Shown: one piece after another, positions 50,030-57,497 of the stretch
How the letters are laid out: each line of letters begins with the position of its first letter
How positions within the stretch are numbered: the stretch's first letter is position 1
Assembly: GCF_901521055.1 (NCBI RefSeq)
Contig: NZ_CABEGA010000025.1
Span: 1 to 57,894, forward strand
Origin: Cellulomonas hominis
GTDB lineage: Bacteria > Actinomycetota > Actinomycetes > Actinomycetales > Cellulomonadaceae
DNA: 57,894 nt
Direction: 5' to 3'
The notes under the pieces: generated by a model
Database searches by the model: none
What the model saw: only the letters and a program-made list of their open reading frames with translations
Told to the model about the DNA's origin: nothing
Translations under genes and position numbers: made by a program

Positions 50030-51066
50030 GCGGCACCCCGCCGGCTGCGGCGGCGGCCGTCGCGGGGACGGCGCTCCGCCGGGGCCGTGGGCGCGGCGGC
50101 GATGTCGCGGTGGTCGCGGTCGCGGCGGCCGGACCCGTCGGGCCGCACCTCGACCCGGTCCGCCTCCAGGGCCAGCCGCACGCGGCGGGTCAGGTCCAGG
50201 GCCTCCCGGTACTCCCGCGGCACCTGGACCCGGCCGGCGCGGTCCATCACCGCGTACTCCTCGGCGACGACCCCCCGCACGCCGTCCTCGGCGACGTGCT
50301 CGCGCCGCAGGACCTCGCTGCTGGTGCGACCGTCGCGGATCGCCACCGTGCGCTCCACCTGCCCGCTGACCGCGGGGTCGTGGGTGACGACGACGACCGT
50401 CGTGCCGGTCTCGCGCCGGGCGGCGCGCAGCGCGTCGAACACCTGCTGCCCCGTGGCGGTGTCGAGCTCGCCGGTGGGTTCGTCCGCCAGGAGCAGCCGC
50501 GGGGCGTTGGCCAGCGCCACCGCGATGGCGACGCGCTGCTGCTCGCCGCCGGACAGCTCCCCGGGCCGGCGCTCCGCGGCGTCCGCGAGCCCCACGAGCT
50601 CCAGCAGGTCGGTGACGCGGGTCCGGGCGGCGCGCCGCGACCGGCCGGCGAGGGTCAGCGGGAGCGCGACGTTCTGCCGGGCGGTGAGGTACGGCACGAG
50701 GTTCCGCGCGGTCTGCTGGCGGATCGAGCCCACGACGGTCCGCCGGTACGCGACACGGTCGGCGGCGCTCAGCGCCCCGAGGTCCCAGGGGCCGACGCGC
50801 ACCCGCCCGGCGCTGGGCGCGTCGGCGGCCGCCAGGATGCGCAGGAGCGTGGACTTGCCGGAACCGGACGCCCCGACGACGGCGATCATCTCGCCCGCCT
50901 CGACCAGCAGGTCCAGGCCCTGCAGCGCCTGCACCTCGACCCCGCCCGAGCGGAAGATCCGCACCACCGCGTCGCACACGACCAGCGCCTCGCGCCCGAA
51001 CTCGGCGGGAGCGGCCAGGCCCGCGCCCAGCCGCTCCACGACGCTCTGCTGCACGGTGCCCTCCAT
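50026..51066 (-). CDS. ABC transporter ATPase with AbrB-like C-terminal segment
   Basis: A 346-residue ATPase, 120 residues longer than its partner. Walker A GASGSGKST (65-73), Q-loop SIRQQTARNLVPYL, signature LSGGEQQR (171-178), Walker B LLLADEPTGELD (from 191) and VTHD are intact. Residues about 270-309 (YAVMDRAGRVQVPREYREAL followed by EADRVEVRP) look like a SpoVT-AbrB swapped-hairpin DNA-binding unit, then a basic Arg-rich tail. An ATPase with such a tail may sense or regulate its own operon or simply dimerise. First gene of the four-gene operon; ATG 51066. Confidence 0.82.
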   Translation of the reverse strand: MEGTVQQSVVERLGAGLAAPAEFGREALVVCDAVVRIFRSGGVEVQALQGLDLLVEAGEMIAVVGASGSGKSTLLRILAAADAPSAGRVRVGPWDLGALSAADRVAYRRTVVGSIRQQTARNLVPYLTARQNVALPLTLAGRSRRAARTRVTDLLELVGLADAAERRPGELSGGEQQRVAIAVALANAPRLLLADEPTGELDTATGQQVFDALRAARRETGTTVVVVTHDPAVSGQVERTVAIRDGRTSSEVLRREHVAEDGVRGVVAEEYAVMDRAGRVQVPREYREALDLTRRVRLALEADRVEVRPDGSGRRDRDHRDIAAAPTAPAERRPRDGRRRSRRGAA

Positions 51067-51114
51067 CGACGCGACGCCGCGGACACTACCGTCCGGCGCG
51101 CGCCACCGGCAGGG

Positions 51115-51546
51115 TCAGCCGGGCATCCGTCCGGCGTCGAGGGCCGCGTGGTACTCGCGCACCGCCTCCTCCACCAGCGGGGGTGCCAGCCGCGCGACGG
51201 GGTGCACGTCGGTCACGAGCGGCTCGCTGTCCGGCCCCCGGCCGACCTCCCGGCCCGTCAGCACCCACGGGTACCGCTCGCCGCCGGCCAGGTGCACGTA
51301 CTGGCAGATCTGCCGCGCGACCCACTGGCGCACCGGGCGCTGCCACCAGGGCTCCGGGCTCAGCCGGTTCACGCTCAGCCCGGGCAGCGTCGCCCCGCTC
51401 TCGCCGTCCGTGCTGGGGCTGCCGGCGTCCGCCTCGGGGCCTGCGCTGACCCGCACGTACGCCGTCGTCCCCAGCACCTCGACCAGCTCGACGAGCTCGT
51501 CGAGCCGCTGCACCAGAGCGAGGTCCGCCCCGCCCTCCACCGTCAT
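51115..51546 (-). CDS. Conserved hypothetical protein (DUF6098-like)
   Basis: A 143-residue soluble protein: LVELVEVLGTTAYVRVSAGP, a variable loop, LPGLSVNRLSPEPWW, VRQWVARQICQYVHLAGGER and PVARLAPPLVEEAVREYHAA. From memory this matches a small actinobacterial family of unknown function (DUF6098); I cannot confirm it. The ATG at 51546 is preceded by six AGG repeats acting as ribosome binding site. Confidence 0.65.
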   Translation of the reverse strand: MTVEGGADLALVQRLDELVELVEVLGTTAYVRVSAGPEADAGSPSTDGESGATLPGLSVNRLSPEPWWQRPVRQWVARQICQYVHLAGGERYPWVLTGREVGRGPDSEPLVTDVHPVARLAPPLVEEAVREYHAALDAGRMPG

Positions 51547-51552
51547 GCCGCA

Positions 51553-51570
51553 CCTCCTCCTCCTCCTCCT
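51553..51570 (-). promoter_or_regulatory. (AGG)6 microsatellite as Shine-Dalgarno
   Basis: Six perfect AGG triplets on the minus strand end 6 nt before the ATG at 51546. Several registers can pair with the 16S anti-Shine-Dalgarno. Triplet slippage here would change the strength or spacing of initiation. Confidence 0.75.
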
Positions 51571-51575
51571 GGGGG

Positions 51576-51622
51576 GACGCCGACGCCCCGCCGGACAACA
51601 GCTCCGGCGGGGCGTCGGTGTC
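51576..51622 (-). terminator. 20-bp hairpin terminator of the catalase/stress operon
   Basis: 51576-51595 pairs with 51603-51622 with one G-T wobble and a 7-nt loop, starting 5 nt after the stop of the DUF3618 gene (minus strand). Confidence 0.88.
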
Positions 51623-51627
51623 GTGGC

Positions 51628-52281
51628 TCAGCCCTGCTGCGGGGCCTCGCGGACCGTCTGCGCGGACGACTGCGCCTGGTCGCGCAGGTCGGACGCGGCC
51701 TCGGTGCCGTGCTCCTTGACCGTCCCGGCCGCCTCGGTCGCGCGGTCCTTCACGGCCTGCACCGCCTGCTGGGCCGGCTCGCGCAGGTCGTCGGCGACGC
51801 TCTGCGCGGCCTCCTTGACCTGCGGGACGGCGGCCTGGGCCTGCTCCTTGACGGCCTGCGCCGCCTGCTGCTCCTTCTGCGAGGAGGGCAGCAGCGAGGA
51901 GACCAGCAGGCCCACGCCGAACGCGACGAGCCCGGCGGCGAGCGGGTTGCCCTCCGCCTTCTGCGCGACCGTCGACGGGGCGCCCTTCACACCGGCCGCG
52001 ACGGAGCCCGCCGCGGACCGGGCGGAGTCGACCGCCGACTGCGCCGAGCCCTGCACGCCGTGCGCCGCGCCGTGCGCGCTGCCGGAGACCGACTCGCGGG
52101 TGTCCTGCACGGTGCCCATCACCCGCTCCCTGACGGCGCTGACGCGGCCCTTGACCTTGTCGGCCTGCCTCTGCGCCATCTGCCGCGGGTCGAGCGCGTC
52201 GCCGACCGCGTCCACGTTCGCCGACAGGTCCGCCCGCGTGGCCTCGATCCGCTGGCGGATCTGCTCCGGGTCCTCACTCAT
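51628..52281 (-). CDS. DUF3618-containing membrane protein
   Basis: A 217-residue protein. The N-terminal DUF3618 motif EQIRQRIEATRADLSANVDA is followed by Ala/Ser/Gln-rich helical repeats, one transmembrane segment (NPLAAGLVAFGVGLLVSSLL) and a long amphipathic Ala/Glu/Lys helix region resembling LEA/apolipoprotein repeats. Such proteins are common in stress-induced actinobacterial operons; function unknown. ATG 52281 has GGAGG at 6 nt and lies inside the end of the preceding gene (8-nt overlap). Confidence 0.8.
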   Translation of the reverse strand: MSEDPEQIRQRIEATRADLSANVDAVGDALDPRQMAQRQADKVKGRVSAVRERVMGTVQDTRESVSGSAHGAAHGVQGSAQSAVDSARSAAGSVAAGVKGAPSTVAQKAEGNPLAAGLVAFGVGLLVSSLLPSSQKEQQAAQAVKEQAQAAVPQVKEAAQSVADDLREPAQQAVQAVKDRATEAAGTVKEHGTEAASDLRDQAQSSAQTVREAPQQG

Positions 52282-52804
52282 GGTTCGCCTCCTCGTCACC
52301 CTTCAGGGCGTTCGGGATCTTCTTGACGGTGTCTGCGGTACGGGGCGCGCCCTTCACCCGGCGGAGCTCGCCACGCCCCCGCAGGGCGAGGACGGCGGCG
52401 ATGATGCCCCAGATCACGGCGACGACCACGGCCGACCACGCCTTGCCGATCGGCAGCCCCCACCACAGGGCGACGGACAGGAACAGGAGCACGAAGTGCC
52501 CTGCCACCCCCGCGCCTGCGAGCAGGCCGCTGCCGGTCCCGGCGCGCTTGGCGCTCTGCGTGAGCTCGGCCTTCGCGAGCTCGACCTCCTGCCGCACGAG
52601 CAGCGACAGGTCCTCCGTCACCGCGCCGATGAGGTCACCGATCGACGGGCGGTCGTCGGCCGCGTCCGGGCCCGGTCCGGCGGGCGGGACGGTGCCCGCG
52701 GCACCGGTCGCACCCGTCGCACCCGCAGCGCCGGTCGTGCCGGTCGCGCCGAGGGGGTTGGCCCCCGGGCTCGCCGCGACGGTCGGGTCCCCCGGCCCGG
52801 TCAT
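52274..52804 (-). CDS. Phage-holin-superfamily (DUF1469-type) membrane protein
   Basis: A 176-residue protein. A Gly/Ala/Thr-rich N-terminus with collagen-like GAxG triplets precedes the conserved SIGDLIGAVTEDLSLLVRQE, VELAKAELTQSAKRAG stretch and two transmembrane helices (LLAGAGVAGHFVLLFLSVAL and AWSAVVVAVIWGIIAAVLAL). This is the actinobacterial Phage_holin_3_6/DUF1469 family, not evidence of a prophage. ATG overlaps the stop of the upstream gene (ATGA). Confidence 0.82.
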   Translation of the reverse strand: MTGPGDPTVAASPGANPLGATGTTGAAGATGATGAAGTVPPAGPGPDAADDRPSIGDLIGAVTEDLSLLVRQEVELAKAELTQSAKRAGTGSGLLAGAGVAGHFVLLFLSVALWWGLPIGKAWSAVVVAVIWGIIAAVLALRGRGELRRVKGAPRTADTVKKIPNALKGDEEANHE

Positions 52805-53664
52805 GGCTGGTCCTCACGACGGACGCCCGCGAGCGGGTCGCCGCCGGCCGTGCCCGCGTCGTCGGCGTCCGGGAGGTACTCGGGCGTCGTCGCGACCGGG
52901 GCGTCGCCGCCGGCGGCCTCCCACGCCTGCTCCTCGCTCGGCGCCACGGGTGCCCAGGTGTCGCCGAGGGCCGGGCCGGGCTCGCGGTGCTGCCCGCCGG
53001 ACTCGGCGTCGATGTCGGAGACGACGGCCGTTCCGCCGGCCACCACGCCCGGCCCGCCGGCGGCGCCGAGCGCCCCGGACAGGTCCTGCGTCGTCGCCGC
53101 GGGCGAGCCGGCGGGGTAGCCGCTGACGCGCGCCGGGGCGCCCGTGCCGCCCGTCGTGCCCGTGCTCCCGCCGGAGGACGCGTCCTTCAGGCCCCGGGTC
53201 AGGCGACCCGCGAGCACGCCGGCCCCGGCGGCCAGGACGAGGAACGTGCCGGGCTTGCGCCGCGCGTAGTTCGCGACCTCGCTCAGCAGGTCACCCGGCT
53301 CGCGGTCCTCGAGCCAGGTGGCCACGGTGCCCGTGCGCCCTGCGACCTGGCGCACGAGGTCGGCGGCCAGGCCGCCCTGCTCCGAGCTGTCGGCCATCCG
53401 CCCCAGCTCGTCGCCCAGGGACCGCAGGCCGGCAGCGGCCTTGGCCTGCTGGCTCGAGGCCTGCCCCTGGAGGCCCGCACGGGCCTCGCCGAGCAGGTCA
53501 CGCGCCTGTCCCGTCGCCTCGGAGACGACGTCGCCGGCCTGTCCCTTCACCTCGTGCAGCAGGTCCTGGCCGCTGCCCGCGGCGGCGTGGGCCAGGCCCG
53601 ACGCCTCGTCGCGGGCGGTGCCCGCTGCCGCGGCGGCTCGTCCGCCGGTGTCGTTCGTGCTCAT
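52801..53664 (-). CDS. Hypothetical membrane-associated protein of the catalase operon
   Basis: A 287-residue protein. The first 80 residues are amphipathic Ala/Gly/Glu helices (SGLAHAAAGSGQDLLHEVKG, DVVSEATGQARDLLGEARAG), then SLGDELGRMADSSEQGGLAA, LVRQVAGRTGTVATWLEDRE and a hydrophobic helix KPGTFLVLAAGAGVLAGRLT; the last 120 residues are disordered and rich in Gly, Ala, Pro and Asp. Similar architecture to the DUF3618 gene downstream. Function unknown; AGGGGAG precedes the ATG. It begins 14 nt after the catalase stop. Confidence 0.7.
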   Translation of the reverse strand: MSTNDTGGRAAAAAGTARDEASGLAHAAAGSGQDLLHEVKGQAGDVVSEATGQARDLLGEARAGLQGQASSQQAKAAAGLRSLGDELGRMADSSEQGGLAADLVRQVAGRTGTVATWLEDREPGDLLSEVANYARRKPGTFLVLAAGAGVLAGRLTRGLKDASSGGSTGTTGGTGAPARVSGYPAGSPAATTQDLSGALGAAGGPGVVAGGTAVVSDIDAESGGQHREPGPALGDTWAPVAPSEEQAWEAAGGDAPVATTPEYLPDADDAGTAGGDPLAGVRREDQP

Positions 53665-53678
53665 CGTGTTACTCCCCT

Positions 53679-54560
53679 TCACTCGCTCTTGAGGGTGTCC
53701 TTGAGCTTGCCCGCGACCTTCTCCACCGGGTTCGGCGTGGCGGACGTGCCGTACAGGCGCGGATCCGGCTGCGTGGGCGGCGGCATCGGCACACCGGCCG
53801 GCGGCTCCGCCACGTAGGTGAACTCGCCCAGGCCGTCCGGGGTGGGGCCGGATGCCCACGAGCCCTTGTCGGCGTCCGGCCCGTCGGAGAAGTTGATGTA
53901 CTGGTAGGACACGTCGCGGTCCTCCTGCCCGACCGGGAAGTTGCTCGGCACGGGGATGCCCTCGTGGCCCTCCTCCTGCAGCTCCCGGGCAGCGGCGATC
54001 CACTGGTTCTGGTGCATCGTGTCGCGCGCCAGCAGGAACGCGAGCAGGTCGCGCACACCGTGGTCGTCGGTCATGTGGTAGAGCCGCGCCACCTGCACGC
54101 GGCCCTGCATCTCGGCGTTCGCGTTCGCGGTGAAGTCCGCGAGCAGGTTGCCGCTCGCGGTGATGTAGCCCGCGCTCCACGGGTTGCCCATCGAGTCCAC
54201 CGGGCGGGCGCCGGCGCCTGCCACGATCGCGTGCTGCAGGTCGGTCCCGCCGATGACCGCTGCCACGGTCGGGTCCTTCTGGACGGCCTCCTCGGTGATG
54301 CCGATCGGGGCCTTCTCCAGGAGCTGGGCAATCATCTTCGCCAGCATCTCGACGTGGCCGAACTCCTCCGCGCCGATGCCGTACAGCAGGTCCTTGTACT
54401 TGCCCGGGATGTGGATGTTCCAGGACTGGAACCCGTACTGCATGGCGACCGTGATCTCGCCGTACTGCCCGCCCAGGACCTCCTGGAGCTTGCGGGCGTA
54501 CACCGCGTCCGGCTTGTCGGGGCTGGCCTTGTGCTGCAGCTCTTGACGGTGGAAGAACAT
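53679..54560 (-). CDS. Manganese catalase
   Basis: A 293-residue non-haem dimanganese catalase that breaks down H2O2. Ferritin-like four-helix bundle with the metal ligands in QYGEITVAM (Glu35), IGAEEFGHVEM (Glu65/66, His69) and later AEMQGRVQVARLYHMTDDHG. The C-terminal part (DVSYQYINFSDGPDADKGSW) is typical of the family. ATG 54560 has GGAGG 5 nt upstream. It is the first of four genes ending at the terminator at 51576-51622, tying peroxide defence to three membrane-associated proteins. Confidence 0.92.
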   Translation of the reverse strand: MFFHRQELQHKASPDKPDAVYARKLQEVLGGQYGEITVAMQYGFQSWNIHIPGKYKDLLYGIGAEEFGHVEMLAKMIAQLLEKAPIGITEEAVQKDPTVAAVIGGTDLQHAIVAGAGARPVDSMGNPWSAGYITASGNLLADFTANANAEMQGRVQVARLYHMTDDHGVRDLLAFLLARDTMHQNQWIAAARELQEEGHEGIPVPSNFPVGQEDRDVSYQYINFSDGPDADKGSWASGPTPDGLGEFTYVAEPPAGVPMPPPTQPDPRLYGTSATPNPVEKVAGKLKDTLKSE

Positions 54561-54723
54561 CGCGACCTCCGCGCCCCGTCGACCGGGGCATCGTCCTGGT
54601 TCTGCGAGAGCCCGGCCGTGCGGGCAGGCGCCTCCTCGGCATCCGCCCACGTCACCGGGGGTGGCGCCGACGGGCTTCTTCCGTCGGTGCGATCAGGGGG
54701 GCCCTACGTCCCCGCCGTGTTCG

Positions 54724-54729
54724 ACGCTA
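54724..54729 (-). promoter_or_regulatory. Candidate -10 hexamer TAGCGT of the catalase operon
   Basis: TAGCGT on the minus strand, about 160 nt upstream of the catalase ATG. It is the same hexamer as at the presumed leaderless genes. The palindrome at 54756-54775 would sit just upstream of its -35 region. Confidence 0.35.
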
Positions 54730-54755
54730 GGTCCGAACGGGCGAACGCGCCACGT

Positions 54756-54775
54756 GAACGGTTCGCGAACCGTTC
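54756..54775. promoter_or_regulatory. Perfect 20-bp palindrome GAACGGTTCGCGAACCGTTC
   Basis: All 20 bases pair around the centre between 54765 and 54766. It lies in the 228-bp spacer upstream of the catalase operon and 14 nt from the end of the 54789 gene. Without a loop it is a poor terminator, so it looks like a binding site for a dimeric regulator, perhaps a redox or stress regulator of the catalase operon. Confidence 0.6.
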
Positions 54776-54788
54776 GTCATCGGCCTGC

Positions 54789-55241
54789 TCAGGCCGTCGG
54801 GCGCGCCTCGTGGCCCGGCAGGCCGTGGGTGCGGTTCCGCTCCTTCAGCTGCGACTCGTAGACGTGCCGGCGACCCGCCACCAGACGCTCCCGGGTGCGG
54901 CGCTCGGCGTCCGCGAAGGCGCGGTAGTAGCCGTCGTCGAAGTCCTCCACGATCTGGAACGTCCAGCGCCCCTCGAGCACGTTGCGCCCGACGATCTCGG
55001 CACGAAGCTCGTCGGCGAGCTCCGGGTGGCCGGCCGCCTCGAGCCGGTCCAGCGCCTCGGCCAGCTCCGCGTCCGCCCGCCCGACCAGGCGGTGGAACGC
55101 GTAGAGCATGCCGCGGGCGTGCTCGATCACCTCGAACGCCGCCGTGACGCCGCCGACGGCCTCCACGACGTCGTCGGGGACGCCGTCCGGGGGCAGGTGG
55201 CCGGGGTCGGGTCGGTCGGCGGGGGTGTGGTCCTGAGTCAT
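54789..55241 (-). CDS. Conserved hypothetical protein (150 aa)
   Basis: A 150-residue soluble protein: VTAAFEVIEHARGMLYAFHR, LVGRADAELAEALDRLEAAG, LRAEIVGRNVLEGRWTFQIV, EDFDDGYYRAFADAERRTRE. The regular helices and conserved-looking Trp/Tyr/Asp clusters suggest a helical bundle. I recognise no family. It precedes the catalase operon on the same strand but is separated by 228 bp. Confidence 0.65.
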   Translation of the reverse strand: MTQDHTPADRPDPGHLPPDGVPDDVVEAVGGVTAAFEVIEHARGMLYAFHRLVGRADAELAEALDRLEAAGHPELADELRAEIVGRNVLEGRWTFQIVEDFDDGYYRAFADAERRTRERLVAGRRHVYESQLKERNRTHGLPGHEARPTA

Positions 55242-55347
55242 GCGGCCATCGTCGGCCGGACGTGCCGGCGGCGCGCGTCGGCCGCGCTGCGACGCCGCCT
55301 CCCGCGCTCCGCTGCTCCCCGCTCCCGCCCTTCTCCCGCTCCCCTCC

Positions 55348-55415
55348 TCGCCGAGATGGCAGGGCGCGCCTGGGCGCTCCCCCGGTCGGGCAGGCGCGTT
55401 CTGCCATCTCGGCGA
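55348..55415. repeat. 25-bp-stem palindrome, REP-like element upstream of dinB
   Basis: Arms 55348-55372 and 55391-55415 pair over 25 positions, 23 as Watson-Crick and two as G-T, around an 18-nt loop. The outer 15 bases (TCGCCGAGATGGCAG and its complement) are perfect. It ends 30 nt before the LexA box of dinB and is on neither gene's immediate 3' end, so it looks like a dispersed extragenic palindrome rather than a terminator. Confidence 0.75.
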
Positions 55416-55444
55416 CCGGGGACGCGTCCGTGTCAGACCCCGGG

Positions 55445-55460
55445 TCGAACATGTGTTCTA
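55445..55460. promoter_or_regulatory. LexA (SOS) box TCGAACATGTGTTCTA over the dinB start
   Basis: TCGAAC-N4-GTTCTA matches the actinobacterial/Gram-positive SOS consensus TCGAAC-N4-GTTCGA in 11 of 12 fixed bases. Its last base is the A of the dinB ATG. It predicts LexA repression and DNA-damage induction. Confidence 0.85.
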
Positions 55461-56674
55461 TGGACGACGGCATCGAGGACGGCGGGGCACGGCGCGCGGC
55501 AATCCTGCACGCCGACCTCGACGCGTTCTACGCGGCCGTCGAGCAGCGGGACGACCCGCGCCTGCGCCGCCGGCCCGTGGCCGTGGGCGGCGGCGTGGTG
55601 CTCGCGGCGTCCTACGAGGCCAAGCGCCGGGGCGTGCGGACGGCCATGAGCGGCCGGCAGGCCCGCGCCCTGTGCCCCGGCCTCGTCGTGGTGCGCCCCC
55701 GGTTCGACGCGTACGTGGCCGCCAGCCGCGCCGTCTTCGCGATCTTCGAGGACACGACGCCGGCGGTGCAGGGCGTCTCCATCGACGAGGCGTTCCTGGA
55801 CGTGCACGGGCTGCACCGCATCGACGTCCCGCCGCTGGAGATCGGGGCGCGGCTGCGGGCGCGCGTCCGCGACGAGGTCGGCCTCCCGATCACCGTGGGC
55901 GTCGCCCGCACGCCGTTCCTCGCGAAGGTCGCCAGCCGCGTCGCGAAGCCCGACGGTCTGCTGCTGGTCGAGCCCGACGGCGAGGAGGCGTTCCTGCACC
56001 CGCTGCCGCTGGAGCAGCTCTGGGGGGTCGGCGAGGTCACCGCCCGCAAGCTGCACGCGTACGGCCTCGCCACGGCGGGCGACGTGGCGGCCCTGCCCCG
56101 GCAGATCCTCGTCGCGGCGCTCGGCCCCGCGCAGGGCGGGCACCTGCACGCGGTCGTGCACGGGCGCACCCCGGAGCGGGTCGAGACCGGCAGGCGGCGC
56201 GGGTCCGTCGGGGCGCAGCGTGCGCTCGGCCCGGGTCCGCACCAGCCCGAGCAGGTCCGCGCGGCACTGCTCGGGCTCGTGGACCGGGTGTGCCGCCGCC
56301 TGCGGACGGCGCACCGGCTGGCGCGGACGGTCGTGCTCCGGCTGCGGTTCGCCGACTACACGACCGCCACCCGCTCCCGGTCGCTGCCGCACGCGACGGC
56401 CGCCGGCACCCACCTGGCGGCGCTGGCGGTCGCGCTGCTCGACGAGGTGGCTCCGCTGCTCCGGGAGCGCGGCCTCACCCTGGTCGGCGTCGCGCTGACG
56501 AACCTGGAGTCCGACGCGCACGTCCAGCCGCAGCTCGACCTCGACGGCCCGGACCGCAGTGCGCTCGACACGGCGGTCGACGCGGTCGCGCGGCAGTTCG
56601 GCAGCCGGGCGCTCACCCGCGGCGCGCTGCTGCGGCGCGGGTCCGGGACGGAGGTGCCGCTGCTGCCCGACTGA
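55460..56674 (+). CDS. dinB: DNA polymerase IV (Y family)
   Basis: A 404-residue translesion polymerase. Catalytic motifs: ILHADLDAFYAAVEQRDDPR (Asp19), AASYEAKRRGVRTAMSG, VSIDEAFLDVHGL (Asp109, Glu110), the HhH region LWGVGEVTARKLHAYGLATA and the little-finger domain to the end. It ends in GTEVPLLPD without an obvious clamp-binding pentapeptide. The ATG at 55460 overlaps the LexA box and has no Shine-Dalgarno, so the message may be leaderless; an in-frame ATG three codons upstream lies inside the box. Confidence 0.9.
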   Translation: MDDGIEDGGARRAAILHADLDAFYAAVEQRDDPRLRRRPVAVGGGVVLAASYEAKRRGVRTAMSGRQARALCPGLVVVRPRFDAYVAASRAVFAIFEDTTPAVQGVSIDEAFLDVHGLHRIDVPPLEIGARLRARVRDEVGLPITVGVARTPFLAKVASRVAKPDGLLLVEPDGEEAFLHPLPLEQLWGVGEVTARKLHAYGLATAGDVAALPRQILVAALGPAQGGHLHAVVHGRTPERVETGRRRGSVGAQRALGPGPHQPEQVRAALLGLVDRVCRRLRTAHRLARTVVLRLRFADYTTATRSRSLPHATAAGTHLAALAVALLDEVAPLLRERGLTLVGVALTNLESDAHVQPQLDLDGPDRSALDTAVDAVARQFGSRALTRGALLRRGSGTEVPLLPD

Positions 56675-56825
56675 CCCGCACCGGCGCCGTGACGGGCCTG
56701 GCGGCAGGTCACCCGTTCGAGTGTCGGGATCGCGGGGCGGCGCGTACGGTCGCACCAACGACGGCGCGGGGGTCCGGCAGGACCGCTCGGCGCACCGTGA
56801 ACGACCGGACGGGGGTGCGGGTCCC

Positions 56826-57494
56826 ATGTCTGAGGTGATGAGCCCGGAGCGCGTCCTCGCGCTCGGCACGCGGGCGACCGCCGGCGCCTACCGGCTCGAC
56901 CTGCGCGACGGCGCGTGGTGGTGGTCCGACGAGATCTACGCGATGCACGGGTTCGAGCCGCACGAGGTCGTGCCGTCCACCGAGCTGCTCGTCGCGCACC
57001 AGCACCCCGCCGACCGGCGCCGCGCCAGCGACGCGCTCGAGGAGGCGATCCGCACGGGCGCGCCGTTCTCGTGCGTGCACCGCATCGTGGACGCGCAGGG
57101 CCGGGAGCGCGTCGTGACGGTCGTCGGCGAGGGGCGGGAACGCGGCCGCGACGCCGACCGGGCGACCGTCCTGGCCGGGTACTTCGTCGACGTCACGGAG
57201 GTGGTGCGGGACCGCGCGCAGGCCGCCGCGTCCGAGTCGATCTCCGCGGCCGCGGAGAGCCGGGCGACCATCGACCAGGCCGTCGGCGTCCTCGCGTTCA
57301 CGTACGGGTACGAGCCCGCCGCGGCGTTCGCGGTCCTGCGGGCCGCGTCCAACGACGCCAACGTGCCGATCCGGCTCCTGGCCCGGGCGATCGTCACCGC
57401 GCTGCCGTCCCTGCGGGGGGACCCGCGCCGGGTGTCGGCCTTCGTCGACGGGCTGCTCGCGCCGGCGCACCGGGGCGACGGCGCGAGCAGCTGA
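56826..57494 (+). CDS. PAS-ANTAR domain protein
   Basis: A 222-residue regulator: PAS domain at about 15-130 (GAWWWSDEIYAMHGFEPHEV, LLVAHQHPADRRRASDALEE, FSCVHRIVDAQGRERVVTVV) and ANTAR domain at about 145-205 (SRATIDQAVGVLAFTYGYEP, AAAFAVLRAASNDANVPIRL). The PAS part is the PAS_3 type, often binding a cofactor or ligand; the ANTAR part binds RNA as an antiterminator. The 151 bp between dinB and this gene show no recognisable promoter. Third ANTAR protein in the window. Confidence 0.85.
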   Translation: MSEVMSPERVLALGTRATAGAYRLDLRDGAWWWSDEIYAMHGFEPHEVVPSTELLVAHQHPADRRRASDALEEAIRTGAPFSCVHRIVDAQGRERVVTVVGEGRERGRDADRATVLAGYFVDVTEVVRDRAQAAASESISAAAESRATIDQAVGVLAFTYGYEPAAAFAVLRAASNDANVPIRLLARAIVTALPSLRGDPRRVSAFVDGLLAPAHRGDGASS

Positions 57495-57497
57495 GCG

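Noticed and set aside
52274..52804. Phage holin-like gene as a sign of a prophage
   Set aside because: It belongs to a chromosomal family common in actinobacterial stress operons; no endolysin, integrase, capsid or attachment site is nearby.
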